64,000 nucleotides of DNA from NCBI GenBank assembly GCA_017304685.1, contig JAFKLR010000004.1, positions 434,001 through 498,000 on the forward strand, read 5' to 3'. Origin of the DNA: Sphingobacteriia bacterium (GTDB taxonomy: Bacteria; Pseudomonadota; Alphaproteobacteria; Rickettsiales; 33-17). Position numbers and translations under genes: made by a program. Below are positions 38,430-47,739 of this stretch, one piece after another; position 1 is the first letter of the stretch, and each line of letters starts with the position of its first letter. The notes under the pieces were generated by a model. The model did no database searches. It saw only the letters and a program-made list of their open reading frames with translations, and was not told the origin of the DNA.

Positions 38430-40175
38430 ATGGCAACAATTAATCTCGGTGGTTTTAGTAATATAGGGGGTAGAACTGTTTCTTCAGGATTACTTTCAGG
38501 CCTTGATACTAAAGCGTTAATCGAAGCTTCAATTGCTGCAAAAAAAATTCCAATTACAAAAATTGAAGATCAAGTAAAAGTAAACGATAGTAAAGTTGCT
38601 GCTTTTAATGAATTAAAAAGTATATTAAATACCTTTAAAACCGCTGTTGATGGATTAAAAAGAGTTACAACAGTTATAGAAAATACAAATGCATTCGATA
38701 GCAGAAATGTAGTTTTAACAACGAATGGAAGTCAATCTCCTAGCTCATATATCGGCGTAACAGCAAAAAATGGCGCTGATATTAATAGTTTTAACCTTAC
38801 AGTAGATAATATAGCTAAATCTAAAACTATTATGAGTCAAAGTTTTTCAAGCCAAACTACAAGTGTTACTGAAGCTGCAGGTGGAACTACTGCAGGATTA
38901 TTTTCAGCTGGTACTTTCCAAATAAATGGCAAAAATATAGAAATTAATCAAGGTGATAGTTTAGTAGAAATTGCAGCCTCAATAAATTCTATAACTAATG
39001 ATACAAATGTTAGAGCAAGTATTCTTCAAGTTGCGGCTAATGATTATAGATTAGTTTTACAATCAACAAAAACAGGAACGGCAAACGATATTAATATCAT
39101 TGATGTTGATACTGAAACTTCAAACGTAACATTTTCAACTACACAAGCAGCAGAAGATGCAAAGTTTTATTTAAACAATACATTAATTACAAGAAGTGAC
39201 AATGTTATAGATGACGCTATCTCTAATGTTACATTTACCCTTTATCAAAAAACTCCTGTTGGAGTAACTGTAAACTCGCAAATCAATAATGATAATACAA
39301 AAGTAAAAGAATCTATAAAAACTTTTGTAGGTGCATATAATGATTTTATGCTCTTTGCTTCAAAACAACAAGAAAGGGACGCAAATTCAAAATATAAAGA
39401 AACAGCAGTATTAGGTGGGGATAGTAGCTTAAGAGGAGTAATTGATAATGTTTCCTTAGAGCTTGCAAGTGTTGTTAGAGGGTTAAATTCAAGCCCACAA
39501 ACTTTAGGAGAAATAGGTATAAAATTTACCGATTTTGAAGGTGATAAAGATTATCCGAAAACAAGAAATTTATTAGATATTGATGACGCTACTCTTGATA
39601 ATGCATTGGCTACAAAGTTTGATGGTGTAAGAAAGATTTTTGAATTTGCTTTTGAGGCAGATTCTAAAACAGTGTTAGTTGCAAGCAGAAGTAATAACAT
39701 AACAGTTTATAATTTTAATTTAACAATTAATACAGCTCTTGCAAATCCTAATAAAGCAATAGCATCCTACAATCCTGGTAGCGGTACAGTTAATGTAAAC
39801 TTTACTTATACTGGTACTGCAACTGCTGGCACGTTAACGGCACCTTCAGGTTCTGTTTTTGACGGTTTAAAATTCGTTTACGCAGGTGACGGTACTGATA
39901 ATATAAGTGTAAAGCTTTCCCAAGGTGTAGCAGATAGAATTTCTAACTATCTTGATGGGATAATAAAAACTAACGGTGTAATTGATACTGCTATTAAAAA
40001 CCTTAAAGAAAGTAATACTCGTTATCAAGAAGAAATAACAAGAAAGAATGATGAATTAACTAAATATACAGATAAACTTATAGAAAAATTTAGTGCAGTA
40101 GAACAAGCATTAGCTGAATTTAACTCTACAATTATGTATTTAGATGCACAAATAGGCGTAATGAATAGAAAATAA
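38430..40175 (+). CDS. fliD: Flagellar filament cap protein FliD
   Basis: The 581-residue protein has the FliD N-terminal domain (SGLLSGLDTKALIEASIAAK, KVNDSKVAAFNELKS) and the C-terminal domain (SNYLDGIIKTNGVIDTAIKN, ITRKNDELTKYTDKL, AEFNSTIMYLDAQI). It forms the cap under which flagellin subunits insert. A strong RBS (gggagg) lies ten bases before the ATG. The central region near residues 410-490 is Thr/Gly-rich and variable, like that of the flagellin. It lies in the same run as fliS. Confidence 0.95.
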   Translation: MATINLGGFSNIGGRTVSSGLLSGLDTKALIEASIAAKKIPITKIEDQVKVNDSKVAAFNELKSILNTFKTAVDGLKRVTTVIENTNAFDSRNVVLTTNGSQSPSSYIGVTAKNGADINSFNLTVDNIAKSKTIMSQSFSSQTTSVTEAAGGTTAGLFSAGTFQINGKNIEINQGDSLVEIAASINSITNDTNVRASILQVAANDYRLVLQSTKTGTANDINIIDVDTETSNVTFSTTQAAEDAKFYLNNTLITRSDNVIDDAISNVTFTLYQKTPVGVTVNSQINNDNTKVKESIKTFVGAYNDFMLFASKQQERDANSKYKETAVLGGDSSLRGVIDNVSLELASVVRGLNSSPQTLGEIGIKFTDFEGDKDYPKTRNLLDIDDATLDNALATKFDGVRKIFEFAFEADSKTVLVASRSNNITVYNFNLTINTALANPNKAIASYNPGSGTVNVNFTYTGTATAGTLTAPSGSVFDGLKFVYAGDGTDNISVKLSQGVADRISNYLDGIIKTNGVIDTAIKNLKESNTRYQEEITRKNDELTKYTDKLIEKFSAVEQALAEFNSTIMYLDAQIGVMNRK

Positions 40176-40191
40176 TTTTTTAGGATTTAAT

Positions 40192-40632
40192 ATGGATGAG
40201 GACATATCTCGGAAATTTAATGCATATCTAAATGCACAAACGACTGTCAATAAAGTACAGCAAGTTATTATGTTATATAATGGGATTATTAAACATATAA
40301 CGAAAGTTAAAGAAGCTATTGCAGAAAATGATATTCAGTCTAGATATAATTTCCTTGATAAAGCTGCTGCAATTATTTTAGGCTTACAAACATCCTTAGA
40401 TTTTGATAAAGGCGGTGAGGTAAGTAAGCTTTTAGATAATTATTATTATTCAATTTATATGCGCATTATGTCAATCCATAATACTAATAGTATTGAAATG
40501 TGCGACCAAATTATAAAAGAATTAAAAATGATGAAAGAATCTTGGGAAGATATTGATAAATCAGTTTATGGAGTGAGCATAAACGACGATGAAAAAAAGT
40601 CTAATGGAAGCACTAATAAAATGATTGGTTAA
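40192..40632 (+). CDS. fliS: Flagellin export chaperone FliS
   Basis: The 146-residue helical protein carries the FliS pattern: AYLNAQTTVNKVQQVIMLYNG, IKHITKVKEAIAENDI, AAAIILGLQTSLDFDKGGEVSKLLDNYYYSI. FliS binds the C-terminal helix of newly made flagellin and prevents premature polymerisation. It is slightly longer than usual (about 130), with a charged C-terminal extension. It lies 16 bases after fliD, and its stop is inside a hairpin shared with the convergent gene. Confidence 0.93.
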   Translation: MDEDISRKFNAYLNAQTTVNKVQQVIMLYNGIIKHITKVKEAIAENDIQSRYNFLDKAAAIILGLQTSLDFDKGGEVSKLLDNYYYSIYMRIMSIHNTNSIEMCDQIIKELKMMKESWEDIDKSVYGVSINDDEKKSNGSTNKMIG

Positions 40633-40646
40633 AATCATTTTATTAG
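40613..40646. terminator. Hairpin overlapping the stop codons of two convergent genes
   Basis: Perfect 14-bp stem (40613-40626 with 40633-40646), loop ggttaa. The left arm includes the last fliS codons and the right arm covers the stop of the antiporter gene ending at 40643. Only ten bases separate the two stops, so one hairpin probably ends both transcripts. Confidence 0.75.
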
Positions 40647-42892
40647 ATAACCATAAGTGCAATAATCATTATTATACCAGTCGAAATTATAAGGCCACTA
40701 ATACTAGATTTTGGTATATCTAAAGCGAATATTGAATTCACTATATCTGTCTTAATTGAATCATAATTAATTCTTGCTTTAAAACCTTTAAAATAAACTA
40801 AAGGCATATGTATACTTATATTCAATTTCATATAAATATATCTTATAAACAAACAAATTAAGATACATAATATGTAAAGAAGGATTAGCACTTGTTGTTG
40901 AGGTAAAGTGATTAAATTAAGTTTGTTAATAAGGTTAAAGATTAATGTAGGTAAAGCGATTAAAGATAAAACTTTTAGTGGTAAATATCTTAAATCACAT
41001 AACAAGCATACAAAATTAATAATAACTAAATAACCAACTAAGCTTAGGCAAATATATTGGGCGAAATTAGTGGAAATACTGTCTAAATTTCCTAATGTCT
41101 TGTATTGACTAAAAGCGTCGACAAGAAAATTATTTGTGAATGAAATCATTATTACAAAGAAAATAACCTTTACTGAACTCTGTTTACCTATAAACCATAT
41201 AAGTAAAATACTTAAAATACTTAGTAAAAATACATGTAATAATAAATTATCATTTAATAAAGCAAGCGCTGAAACTGAAACAATTAAAAGGGTAACTATT
41301 AGATCAGATTTAAAATTTTTATTTTTGAATATTTGATAAAGTAAGATAGGAAGACATATACTTAATATTGCATAAGAATAGAATAAAATATAACTATTTT
41401 CTAAAGATATATTTTTAAAACTAATGACATGAAGATTATAGAATTTTAAAAATAAAAAGGTAAAAACGCTTAAAGTTATTAAACTTAAGCTTGGAGCTAA
41501 CTTCATTAAAAAGTGAATTCTTTTTGAAGAAATAGAAGGGTTTTTTTCACTAAAATAAAACTTATTTATAGGTTTAAATAAATATAAAATTGTGAGCACT
41601 GAAGTTAAGAATAAAAATATATTTATATAAAAATTATGTCCTATAGAATTAATTAAGGTGGACTTACTCCAGAAGCCTATTAACGGTACGAATGAAGTAA
41701 GAAAGAAACAGGCTATTATAAATAATGCAGAAGAGTATTTCTCTATATAACCCATACCGTTCATTTCGCTGATTTTAAAAACCTTTGTTGCTGAATAAAT
41801 ATTTCCGGCTGCAAAAAATAAAGTTATTTTCGCAGCTCCATGAGTTATCATTTGTAAAATTGAGGCCTTAATAAAATATTTATCAAAGCTAAGAATAGGT
41901 AATAAAATATATGATAATTGGCTTATAGTTGAATAAGCAAGTAAGCCTTTTATAGTATCTTGTTTTATAGCTATAATTGATGAAAAGAAAATAGTTCCAC
42001 AAATTATTGTAGCTAAAATATAATATATTTCTGGGTATTGTTTAAAAATTATAAATGTTTCTTCTACTCCAACAGTATAAATTATAAATTTTAATATAAT
42101 AATTACACCTGTTTTTACTACTGCAACTGCATGCAAAAGTGCACTTACAGGTATAGGAGCAACCATTGCTCTAGGCAGCCACGAATGGAAAGGAATAAAA
42201 GCGCTTTTAGCTGTTCCTAGCGTAAATAAAATTAAAGAAATTCCTGCTAGAAAGCCGGTATTTGAATTATGATTTATTAAATCAGCATTTAGAACTTCCG
42301 AAGCAAGTAAAATCCCTGGTATAAGGAAGGCTATTGAACAAAACATTAAAAATTTTAAATAGTAATTAGCTGCTTGTTTATTTTCATGTGAAGGAATAAT
42401 TTTTACTAGTGGAAATGTAAATAAAGTTAGTAATTCATATCCTAGTAAAGTAGTAAATAAATTTCCTGATAAAGCGGTAAGTATAGCGCAAAATATAGAT
42501 ATATTTATTAGAGCAATAAACTTACCAGTATTTTTCATTTTTTCTTGTTTAATGTAGCCTAAAGTATACAGGTTGTTTATGAACCATAGTATGTTAACAA
42601 AAATAATAAAAATAATGCCTATAGGTTCTATATAAAGGCTAATAGAAAATTTACCCGTTACGTTTAAAAAATTATGGAAAATAGTTCTGGAATTATATAT
42701 TTGAGAATATACTATTATTGATAACAAACTATTTATTCCAGATATTATTAAGTTAATGATACCTTTTAAGTTTATTTTATCTTTTATACTTAAGCTTATA
42801 AAGCTACTTATTAACGGTAGTAAAATGATTACTAAAGTATTTAATAATGTTTTATCTAAAGCGATCATTAAATTACCTATATTTATTTGCAA
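40643..42892 (-). CDS. Mrp-type antiporter subunit, NuoL/MrpA-like
   Basis: The 749-residue protein has roughly 20 membrane helices and the proton-antiporter domain: the conserved Glu in LLGYELLTLFTFPL and the Lys/His-rich AKSAFIPFHSWLPRAMVAPIPVSALLHAVAVVKTG. These residues form the ion path in NuoL and MrpA/D. The length and C-terminal extension place it between MrpD (about 500) and MrpA (about 800-950). Rickettsiae have a comparable second large subunit beside MnhD. It overlaps the upstream mnhD gene by 20 bases. Confidence 0.85.
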   Translation of the reverse strand: MQINIGNLMIALDKTLLNTLVIILLPLISSFISLSIKDKINLKGIINLIISGINSLLSIIVYSQIYNSRTIFHNFLNVTGKFSISLYIEPIGIIFIIFVNILWFINNLYTLGYIKQEKMKNTGKFIALINISIFCAILTALSGNLFTTLLGYELLTLFTFPLVKIIPSHENKQAANYYLKFLMFCSIAFLIPGILLASEVLNADLINHNSNTGFLAGISLILFTLGTAKSAFIPFHSWLPRAMVAPIPVSALLHAVAVVKTGVIIILKFIIYTVGVEETFIIFKQYPEIYYILATIICGTIFFSSIIAIKQDTIKGLLAYSTISQLSYILLPILSFDKYFIKASILQMITHGAAKITLFFAAGNIYSATKVFKISEMNGMGYIEKYSSALFIIACFFLTSFVPLIGFWSKSTLINSIGHNFYINIFLFLTSVLTILYLFKPINKFYFSEKNPSISSKRIHFLMKLAPSLSLITLSVFTFLFLKFYNLHVISFKNISLENSYILFYSYAILSICLPILLYQIFKNKNFKSDLIVTLLIVSVSALALLNDNLLLHVFLLSILSILLIWFIGKQSSVKVIFFVIMISFTNNFLVDAFSQYKTLGNLDSISTNFAQYICLSLVGYLVIINFVCLLCDLRYLPLKVLSLIALPTLIFNLINKLNLITLPQQQVLILLYILCILICLFIRYIYMKLNISIHMPLVYFKGFKARINYDSIKTDIVNSIFALDIPKSSISGLIISTGIIMIIALMVI

Positions 42893-44306
42893 CTAATTCA
42901 ATAAAATTAATTAAATCTTTGCTGTAAATTGTACCTAAAGCTAAATTTATAATTGTGAAAAAAAGTAGAATTAATATTTCTCTTTTAAACGTTATCACCT
43001 TAGTAGTGATAACTTCAACATCATTTATTGAAATAAAAAATCTGCTTAAAAAAATAAAACTTAAAGCAGATCCTAAAATTATTGGCATAGCATGGAAAAA
43101 AAAGTAATTGTCAAATAGCTCATTAATCATTGTGGCTTTACTAATAAAACCTAAAGAAAGCGGAAAGCCAATTAAAGCAAGAAGTAAAAGTAACGAGGAA
43201 ATTTTTATTAAAGGATTATTACAAAGTTTTTTAATTGCAGAAATTGTATCTGAACCAAAATTTCTTTCAGCATTTTCAGCAATAATAAAAAGAATAGGTT
43301 TAGTTAAAGCATCAAATAACATCTGTAATAAAACGGGTGTAAGCAGAATTTTAGGAGCTGAAAGAAGTGAAAATAAGTAAGCTACATTATTTACACTTGA
43401 AAGCGCTAAATTAGTTTTTAAGGAATTAGATTTTAATGCTTTGAAAGCTGCAATAATAATTAAGCCTAAACTTAAAATTAAAATCAAATATGAAAAAGAT
43501 TCATTTATTAGAGAAGTATAATTAAACAATTGAAAAGTCAGTTTAATTGTAAAATAAATCATTACCTTAGAAATTATTCCAGAAATAAATATTACAGCTG
43601 ATAAAGAGGAATTTAAATAAGCCTCAATAATTTTATCATTAATTGGGAAAACTAAAGCCTTGCATATAAAAGAAAAGTAAATTAAAAATTCTGCTACTTT
43701 TAAAGAGTAATTGGTGTCTAAATCAAGTTTAGCAATAACTTGACTTGCATATGTAATATTTAAGTGTCCAGTATTTGCATAAATTAAGCCAATTCCAATC
43801 AAATAAATACAGGCTGCTATTGTTCCTACTACAAGATATCTAAATGATGCAATATATGATAATGGTTTCGCTTTATTAATAATCATTCCGTAAGATGTTA
43901 GAGAAATAATTTCTAAGAAAACATAGGCATTAAAAAGATCATTAGTCATAGTAAGACCAATAAGGCCAGCAATATTCAATATAAATATTGCAATATTTTT
44001 AGAAGTATAATTTTCGTCAGTACATATTAGTGAAATTATTCCTAAAAATAATATTAGAAATAATATTATGGAATTAATAAGTTCTAATTTAAAACTTATA
44101 CCTACTAATTCACTAAACCCACCCATAACATATATTAGTGGTGTAGAATCTTTTAATAAATGAGTGATTAAAATATAGGTTAAAATAACATTTAATCCTA
44201 AAACTAAAAAGCTAATAGTCTTAGATAATTGCTTATTAAAAATGGAAGTTAAAGGTCCAGTAAAAAGTAAGGAGCTAATTATAATGCCGGGTAAGTGTGT
44301 AATCAT
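42873..44306 (-). CDS. mnhD: Mrp-type antiporter subunit D, divergent
   Basis: The 477-residue membrane protein has about 14 helices and an MnhD-like layout, including LFNAYVFLEIISLTSYGMI with the conserved Glu and a late SGIISKVMIY Lys. The usual FPLHFWLPDAY...APsxVSA stretch is changed to FPINDKIIEAYLNSSLSAVI: the His-Trp-Leu-Pro core and the Pro pair are absent. Ion translocation in this subunit may therefore be altered. It sits two bases after mnhC and overlaps the next gene. Confidence 0.85.
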   Translation of the reverse strand: MITHLPGIIISSLLFTGPLTSIFNKQLSKTISFLVLGLNVILTYILITHLLKDSTPLIYVMGGFSELVGISFKLELINSIILFLILFLGIISLICTDENYTSKNIAIFILNIAGLIGLTMTNDLFNAYVFLEIISLTSYGMIINKAKPLSYIASFRYLVVGTIAACIYLIGIGLIYANTGHLNITYASQVIAKLDLDTNYSLKVAEFLIYFSFICKALVFPINDKIIEAYLNSSLSAVIFISGIISKVMIYFTIKLTFQLFNYTSLINESFSYLILILSLGLIIIAAFKALKSNSLKTNLALSSVNNVAYLFSLLSAPKILLTPVLLQMLFDALTKPILFIIAENAERNFGSDTISAIKKLCNNPLIKISSLLLLLALIGFPLSLGFISKATMINELFDNYFFFHAMPIILGSALSFIFLSRFFISINDVEVITTKVITFKREILILLFFTIINLALGTIYSKDLINFIELVANKYR

Positions 44307-44308
44307 AT

Positions 44309-44668
44309 TTATTTCTTATCTAATTCATTATCATTAATTGAACCAAAGCGGGCTTTTATTTTTATTAAAAGAGCAAGCCCTACTGCGAGTGTTGCAAGGC
44401 CAACTACAATTGCAGTTAGCATTAATACATGTGGTAATGGATTACTATATATTATTTCGCATTCGTTATTATTATTACAAGCATAGACTGGTATAATTCC
44501 ATTACGAATTTTACCTAATGATACATATAGTATAAGAATACTTGATTGTAGAATGCTTAAGCCCAATAATTTTTTTAAATTATTTTGATCAACAATTACA
44601 ATATAAAGACCAATAAAAAATATAGCGAAAGAAACTATGTAGGGCAGTTTTAAAATAAAAAGGTTCAT
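44309..44668 (-). CDS. mnhC: Mrp-type antiporter subunit C
   Basis: The 119-residue NuoK-like protein has three membrane helices with the family features FFIGLYIVIVDQNNLKKLLGLSILQSSI and PHVLMLTAIVVGLATLAVGLALLIKI, including the conserved Thr/Val helix end. It is a core Mrp membrane subunit. Its start overlaps the mnhB stop by four bases. Confidence 0.9.
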   Translation of the reverse strand: MNLFILKLPYIVSFAIFFIGLYIVIVDQNNLKKLLGLSILQSSILILYVSLGKIRNGIIPVYACNNNNECEIIYSNPLPHVLMLTAIVVGLATLAVGLALLIKIKARFGSINDNELDKK

Positions 44669-45078
44669 TTATTTTTTACCAATAAAACAAAGATGTAAAC
44701 TATAACAGAGCATACTGTGAGCGTAACGCCAATTTCAATTCCTAAAATTCCAATACTTTGTGCTATATGCGTGTTAGATGGATATAATTTGTTATAATCC
44801 AACAAATGTCCGCCTAATAATATGCATATAATTCCTATACCTGAATATATTAAAACTCCTAATGCTGAGACTAATTCTATTAATCTTAAAGGAAATATTT
44901 TGAGTAGGGCATTAAGCCCATTAAGGAAACTATATAATATAAAGCACACTGCAAAAATACATCCAGCCTGAAATGCTCCACCAGGAGAAAATTCTCCATG
45001 AAAAAATATATAAAATCCAAATAAGGCAATTTGAGATATGATTAGGTTGCCAACAACCTTTAAAATAACGTCTTTCAT
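44665..45078 (-). CDS. mnhB: Mrp-type antiporter subunit B
   Basis: The 137-residue membrane protein has the MnhB hallmark FFHGEFSPGGAFQAGCIFAVCF followed by helices at about 60-95 and 105-130. It is the first gene of the visible Mrp block (B-C-D-large subunit). Subunits E, F and G are not in this window, and its upstream neighbour is lpxB. Mrp complexes exchange Na+ or K+ for protons, important for pH and ion control in a host cell or vacuole. Confidence 0.9.
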   Translation of the reverse strand: MKDVILKVVGNLIISQIALFGFYIFFHGEFSPGGAFQAGCIFAVCFILYSFLNGLNALLKIFPLRLIELVSALGVLIYSGIGIICILLGGHLLDYNKLYPSNTHIAQSIGILGIEIGVTLTVCSVIVYIFVLLVKNK

Positions 45079-45082
45079 ATGG

Positions 45083-46189
45083 TCAGTTTAATAGTTCATT
45101 AATAATACTAGCTCCGTATTCCAAAGATTTCAATTGTTTTGGATTTTTTAGCTTTTCAAGAGATGAAGTATAATCAGGAATGTTATTTTCTTTAATTAAT
45201 TCTTCAATTTTTTCATATAAAATATGAGCTTCGGCTTTTTCTTGTAAAAACTCAGGAATAATTTCTTTATCAGCTAATATATTTATAAGACTAACATATT
45301 TGACTTTTAAAAGTCTTCTTGCAAGCCAGCCTGTAATTTTTCCTACCTTATAAGTTACAATCATTGGAATTTTGAATATAGCAAGTTCAAGACTAATAGT
45401 TCCAGATTTAACAAGAGCACATTTAGCTTTATTGTAGGCTAAAAATTTTTCATTTTCATCTGTAATAAATTTTACTGGTATACCTAAAGGAGTATGCTTT
45501 TTCAAATATTCCTTAATATGAGAAATAGTAGGAACAATAAAATGAATATCTTTATGATTATTTTTTAAATAAGTAAAAACCTGAAGATAAATGGGCCACA
45601 ATCTTTTAATTTCGCTCATGCGGCTTCCTGGTAAAGCTAGGATCGATAAGGGGTTTCTTGGTTCGTCTTTAACAAATTCATTTAATCTATCGATTGAAGG
45701 ATGTCCAATAAAAGTAGATTTTAATCCGTATTTTATAAAATAATTTGGCTCAAATGGTAGAAAACATAATAAGTAATCATAAATTTTAGCTATTTTTTTG
45801 GCTCTCCCTTGTCTGTATGCCCATACAGATGGAGCTACTATATGAACAAACTTTATATCTGGTAAAAGGGGTTTGCAATTTTTAGCAACCCTAAAATTAA
45901 AATCTGGTGAATCAATAGTAATGACAATCTTAGGTTTTTTTTGAGCAATATCTAAACTTACTAAATTGATTAATTTTAATATTTCAGGAATTTTCGGTAC
46001 TACTTCTAAAAAACCCATTACTGAAAGTTTGTGCATTGGAAAAAGACTTTTAAGTCCTGCTTTTTCCATTTGAACGCCGCCAACTCCAAAAAACTCTACA
46101 GAAGGGTTCAGGATTTTTAATTCTTGAATAAGTTCAGCGCCAATATTATCTCCTGAAGCTTCGCCGGCAATAATGTAGATTTTATCCAT
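45083..46189 (-). CDS. lpxB: Lipid-A-disaccharide synthase
   Basis: The 368-residue GT19 glycosyltransferase joins UDP-2,3-diacylglucosamine and lipid X to give the lipid A disaccharide. The start MDKIYIIAGEASGDNIGAEL is the family signature, followed by FGVGGVQMEKAGLKSLF, VHIVAPSVWAYRQGRAKKI, FIGHPSIDRL, LPGSRMSEI and VKSGTISLELA. ATG 46189 is chosen over a longer frame from 46243 because it starts at the conserved N-terminus and lies four bases after rsmD. With kdsA it predicts LPS. Confidence 0.95.
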   Translation of the reverse strand: MDKIYIIAGEASGDNIGAELIQELKILNPSVEFFGVGGVQMEKAGLKSLFPMHKLSVMGFLEVVPKIPEILKLINLVSLDIAQKKPKIVITIDSPDFNFRVAKNCKPLLPDIKFVHIVAPSVWAYRQGRAKKIAKIYDYLLCFLPFEPNYFIKYGLKSTFIGHPSIDRLNEFVKDEPRNPLSILALPGSRMSEIKRLWPIYLQVFTYLKNNHKDIHFIVPTISHIKEYLKKHTPLGIPVKFITDENEKFLAYNKAKCALVKSGTISLELAIFKIPMIVTYKVGKITGWLARRLLKVKYVSLINILADKEIIPEFLQEKAEAHILYEKIEELIKENNIPDYTSSLEKLKNPKQLKSLEYGASIINELLN

Positions 46190-46193
46190 AATT

Positions 46194-46739
46194 TTATAAA
46201 AGATTAAGTAATGAAATTTTAGTATTGCCGTATAATCTTTCATTTAGGAGAGAAAAATTATCCGGAATTTCTAATTTAATTTTAGCATCTGTTTCTATAA
46301 TAATTAAAGCGTTTTTTGCTATAAAATTTTTCTCAATAAGTTGGTTTAAACATTTATTAATAAAATTTGTTTCATAAGGTGGATCAAGGAATATTAAATC
46401 GTATTTAATATCACTATCATTTAATTTAATGACATCGCTAAAAATAATTTTTGTATTATTTTTCTCTTTGCAATTTTCAATATTAATTTTTAAATATTTT
46501 ATACTGTCAGCATTATTATCAACAAATGTAGCAAATTTCGCTCCCCTAGATAGCGCTTCAAGTCCCAAAGCTCCACTGCCAGCGCATAAATCTAAAATGT
46601 TTGCACTATGCAAATTATCAGGATACACATTTTCTAAAATATTAAATATAGCTTCTCGAGTCCTTGAAGTAGTAGGTCTAACTCCTTTTTCGTTTGCTAG
46701 GAGTTTCTTCGCTCTGTGTTTTCCTGCTATTATTCTCAT
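46194..46739 (-). CDS. rsmD: 16S rRNA (guanine966-N2)-methyltransferase
   Basis: The 181-residue protein has the RsmD start MRIIAGKHRAKKL, then RPTTSRTREAIFNIL, SAM motif ILDLCAGSGALGLEALSRGA and the catalytic DPPY (IFLDPPYET). It methylates G966 of 16S rRNA. It overlaps the preceding pseudouridine synthase gene by 62 bases in a different frame, although both ends look genuine. Confidence 0.93.
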   Translation of the reverse strand: MRIIAGKHRAKKLLANEKGVRPTTSRTREAIFNILENVYPDNLHSANILDLCAGSGALGLEALSRGAKFATFVDNNADSIKYLKINIENCKEKNNTKIIFSDVIKLNDSDIKYDLIFLDPPYETNFINKCLNQLIEKNFIAKNALIIIETDAKIKLEIPDNFSLLNERLYGNTKISLLNLL

Positions 46740-47739
46740 CGATTTGATCTAATAAATTTTGGGTTACAAGGTTTGATACTTTTACTATTTTACCAGTTTT
46801 TAATTCGCCTAAAGCAAAATTACCATATTCTATTCTTATAAGTTTCGCAACCTTAAGTCCGAGGTGCTCCATAATCTTTCTTATCTCGCGATTTTTACCT
46901 TCAAATAATTCAAGTTTTAGCCAGGCATTATTTTTAGTTTGGGAAATTATTTCAGCGTTTATCGGTTTGTAATGTATATCTTCAACTTTGATACCTTTTT
47001 TTAGTTTTAAAATATAATCTTTATTAAATTCCCCGAATACTCTTACTTTATATGTTCTTTTAATTTTATTTTCTGGTCTTTCAAGGAAAGTTGCAATATT
47101 TGAATCATTAGTTAAAAGCAATAATCCTTCTGAATTAATATCTAATCTTCCAACGCTTAATAATCTAGGTAAATGTTTAGGTAAAAGATCAAAAACCGTA
47201 GGTCTATTTTCCGGATCACTAGTTGTAGTTACATACCCTTTAGGTTTATGAAGGATCCACATGCCACTTTCATGTTTTTTGGTTAAAATTTTACCTTCAA
47301 CTTTAATAATATCACTTAATGTAACTTTTAAGCTTGGATGGGTTACTTTTTCATTGTTACAGTAAACTAACCCTTCTTCAATTAAGGCTTCCGCCTGTCT
47401 TCTCGAACAATAACCTAAATTTGCAATTACTTTAGCTATTCTCTCAGGTTGCAAATTAGCTTTATTATTTGGAACGTTTACAGTTTCAAGCATAGGTTCA
47501 TTACGACCAGAACTTCTGTACTTGTATGTTTTAGTTGGTGTTTTTTCTTTTTTAAATTTATTTTCTGAATTTTTGATAGAAGGTTTTCTATCATTAAAAT
47601 CTTTAGTTGTTTTTTCAGTAGCTTTTTTAGTACTTTTACTACTTTTTTTTTCATCTGTTTTACGTTGGTCATTTTTAGTAAAAGATGATTTTGATCCTGT
47701 TTTTTTATCAGAATTTTTATTGCGCCATTTTATTGTCAT
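46678..47739 (-). CDS. rRNA pseudouridine synthase, RluB/RsuA type
   Basis: The 353-residue protein has a Lys/Ser/Thr-rich disordered N-terminus (about 1-100), an S4 RNA-binding domain (RIAKVIANLGYCSRRQAEALIEEG) and a synthase domain with the catalytic Asp in VGRLDINSEGLLLLTND. It converts a uridine of ribosomal RNA, probably 23S U2605, to pseudouridine. A charged tail (KTQSEETPSKRKRS) is encoded in the overlap with rsmD. Its start overlaps the end of the upstream amidotransferase gene by four bases. Confidence 0.9.
   Translation of the reverse strand: MTIKWRNKNSDKKTGSKSSFTKNDQRKTDEKKSSKSTKKATEKTTKDFNDRKPSIKNSENKFKKEKTPTKTYKYRSSGRNEPMLETVNVPNNKANLQPERIAKVIANLGYCSRRQAEALIEEGLVYCNNEKVTHPSLKVTLSDIIKVEGKILTKKHESGMWILHKPKGYVTTTSDPENRPTVFDLLPKHLPRLLSVGRLDINSEGLLLLTNDSNIATFLERPENKIKRTYKVRVFGEFNKDYILKLKKGIKVEDIHYKPINAEIISQTKNNAWLKLELFEGKNREIRKIMEHLGLKVAKLIRIEYGNFALGELKTGKIVKVSNLVTQNLLDQIDENNSRKTQSEETPSKRKRS

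Noticed and set aside
43108..43380. 90-codon antisense frame in mnhD
   Set aside because: Shadow of a membrane-protein gene; no RBS or recognisable feature.
46190..46243. 18-residue N-terminal extension of LpxB
   Set aside because: It overlaps rsmD and lacks conservation; the family starts at MDKIYIIAGEASGD.
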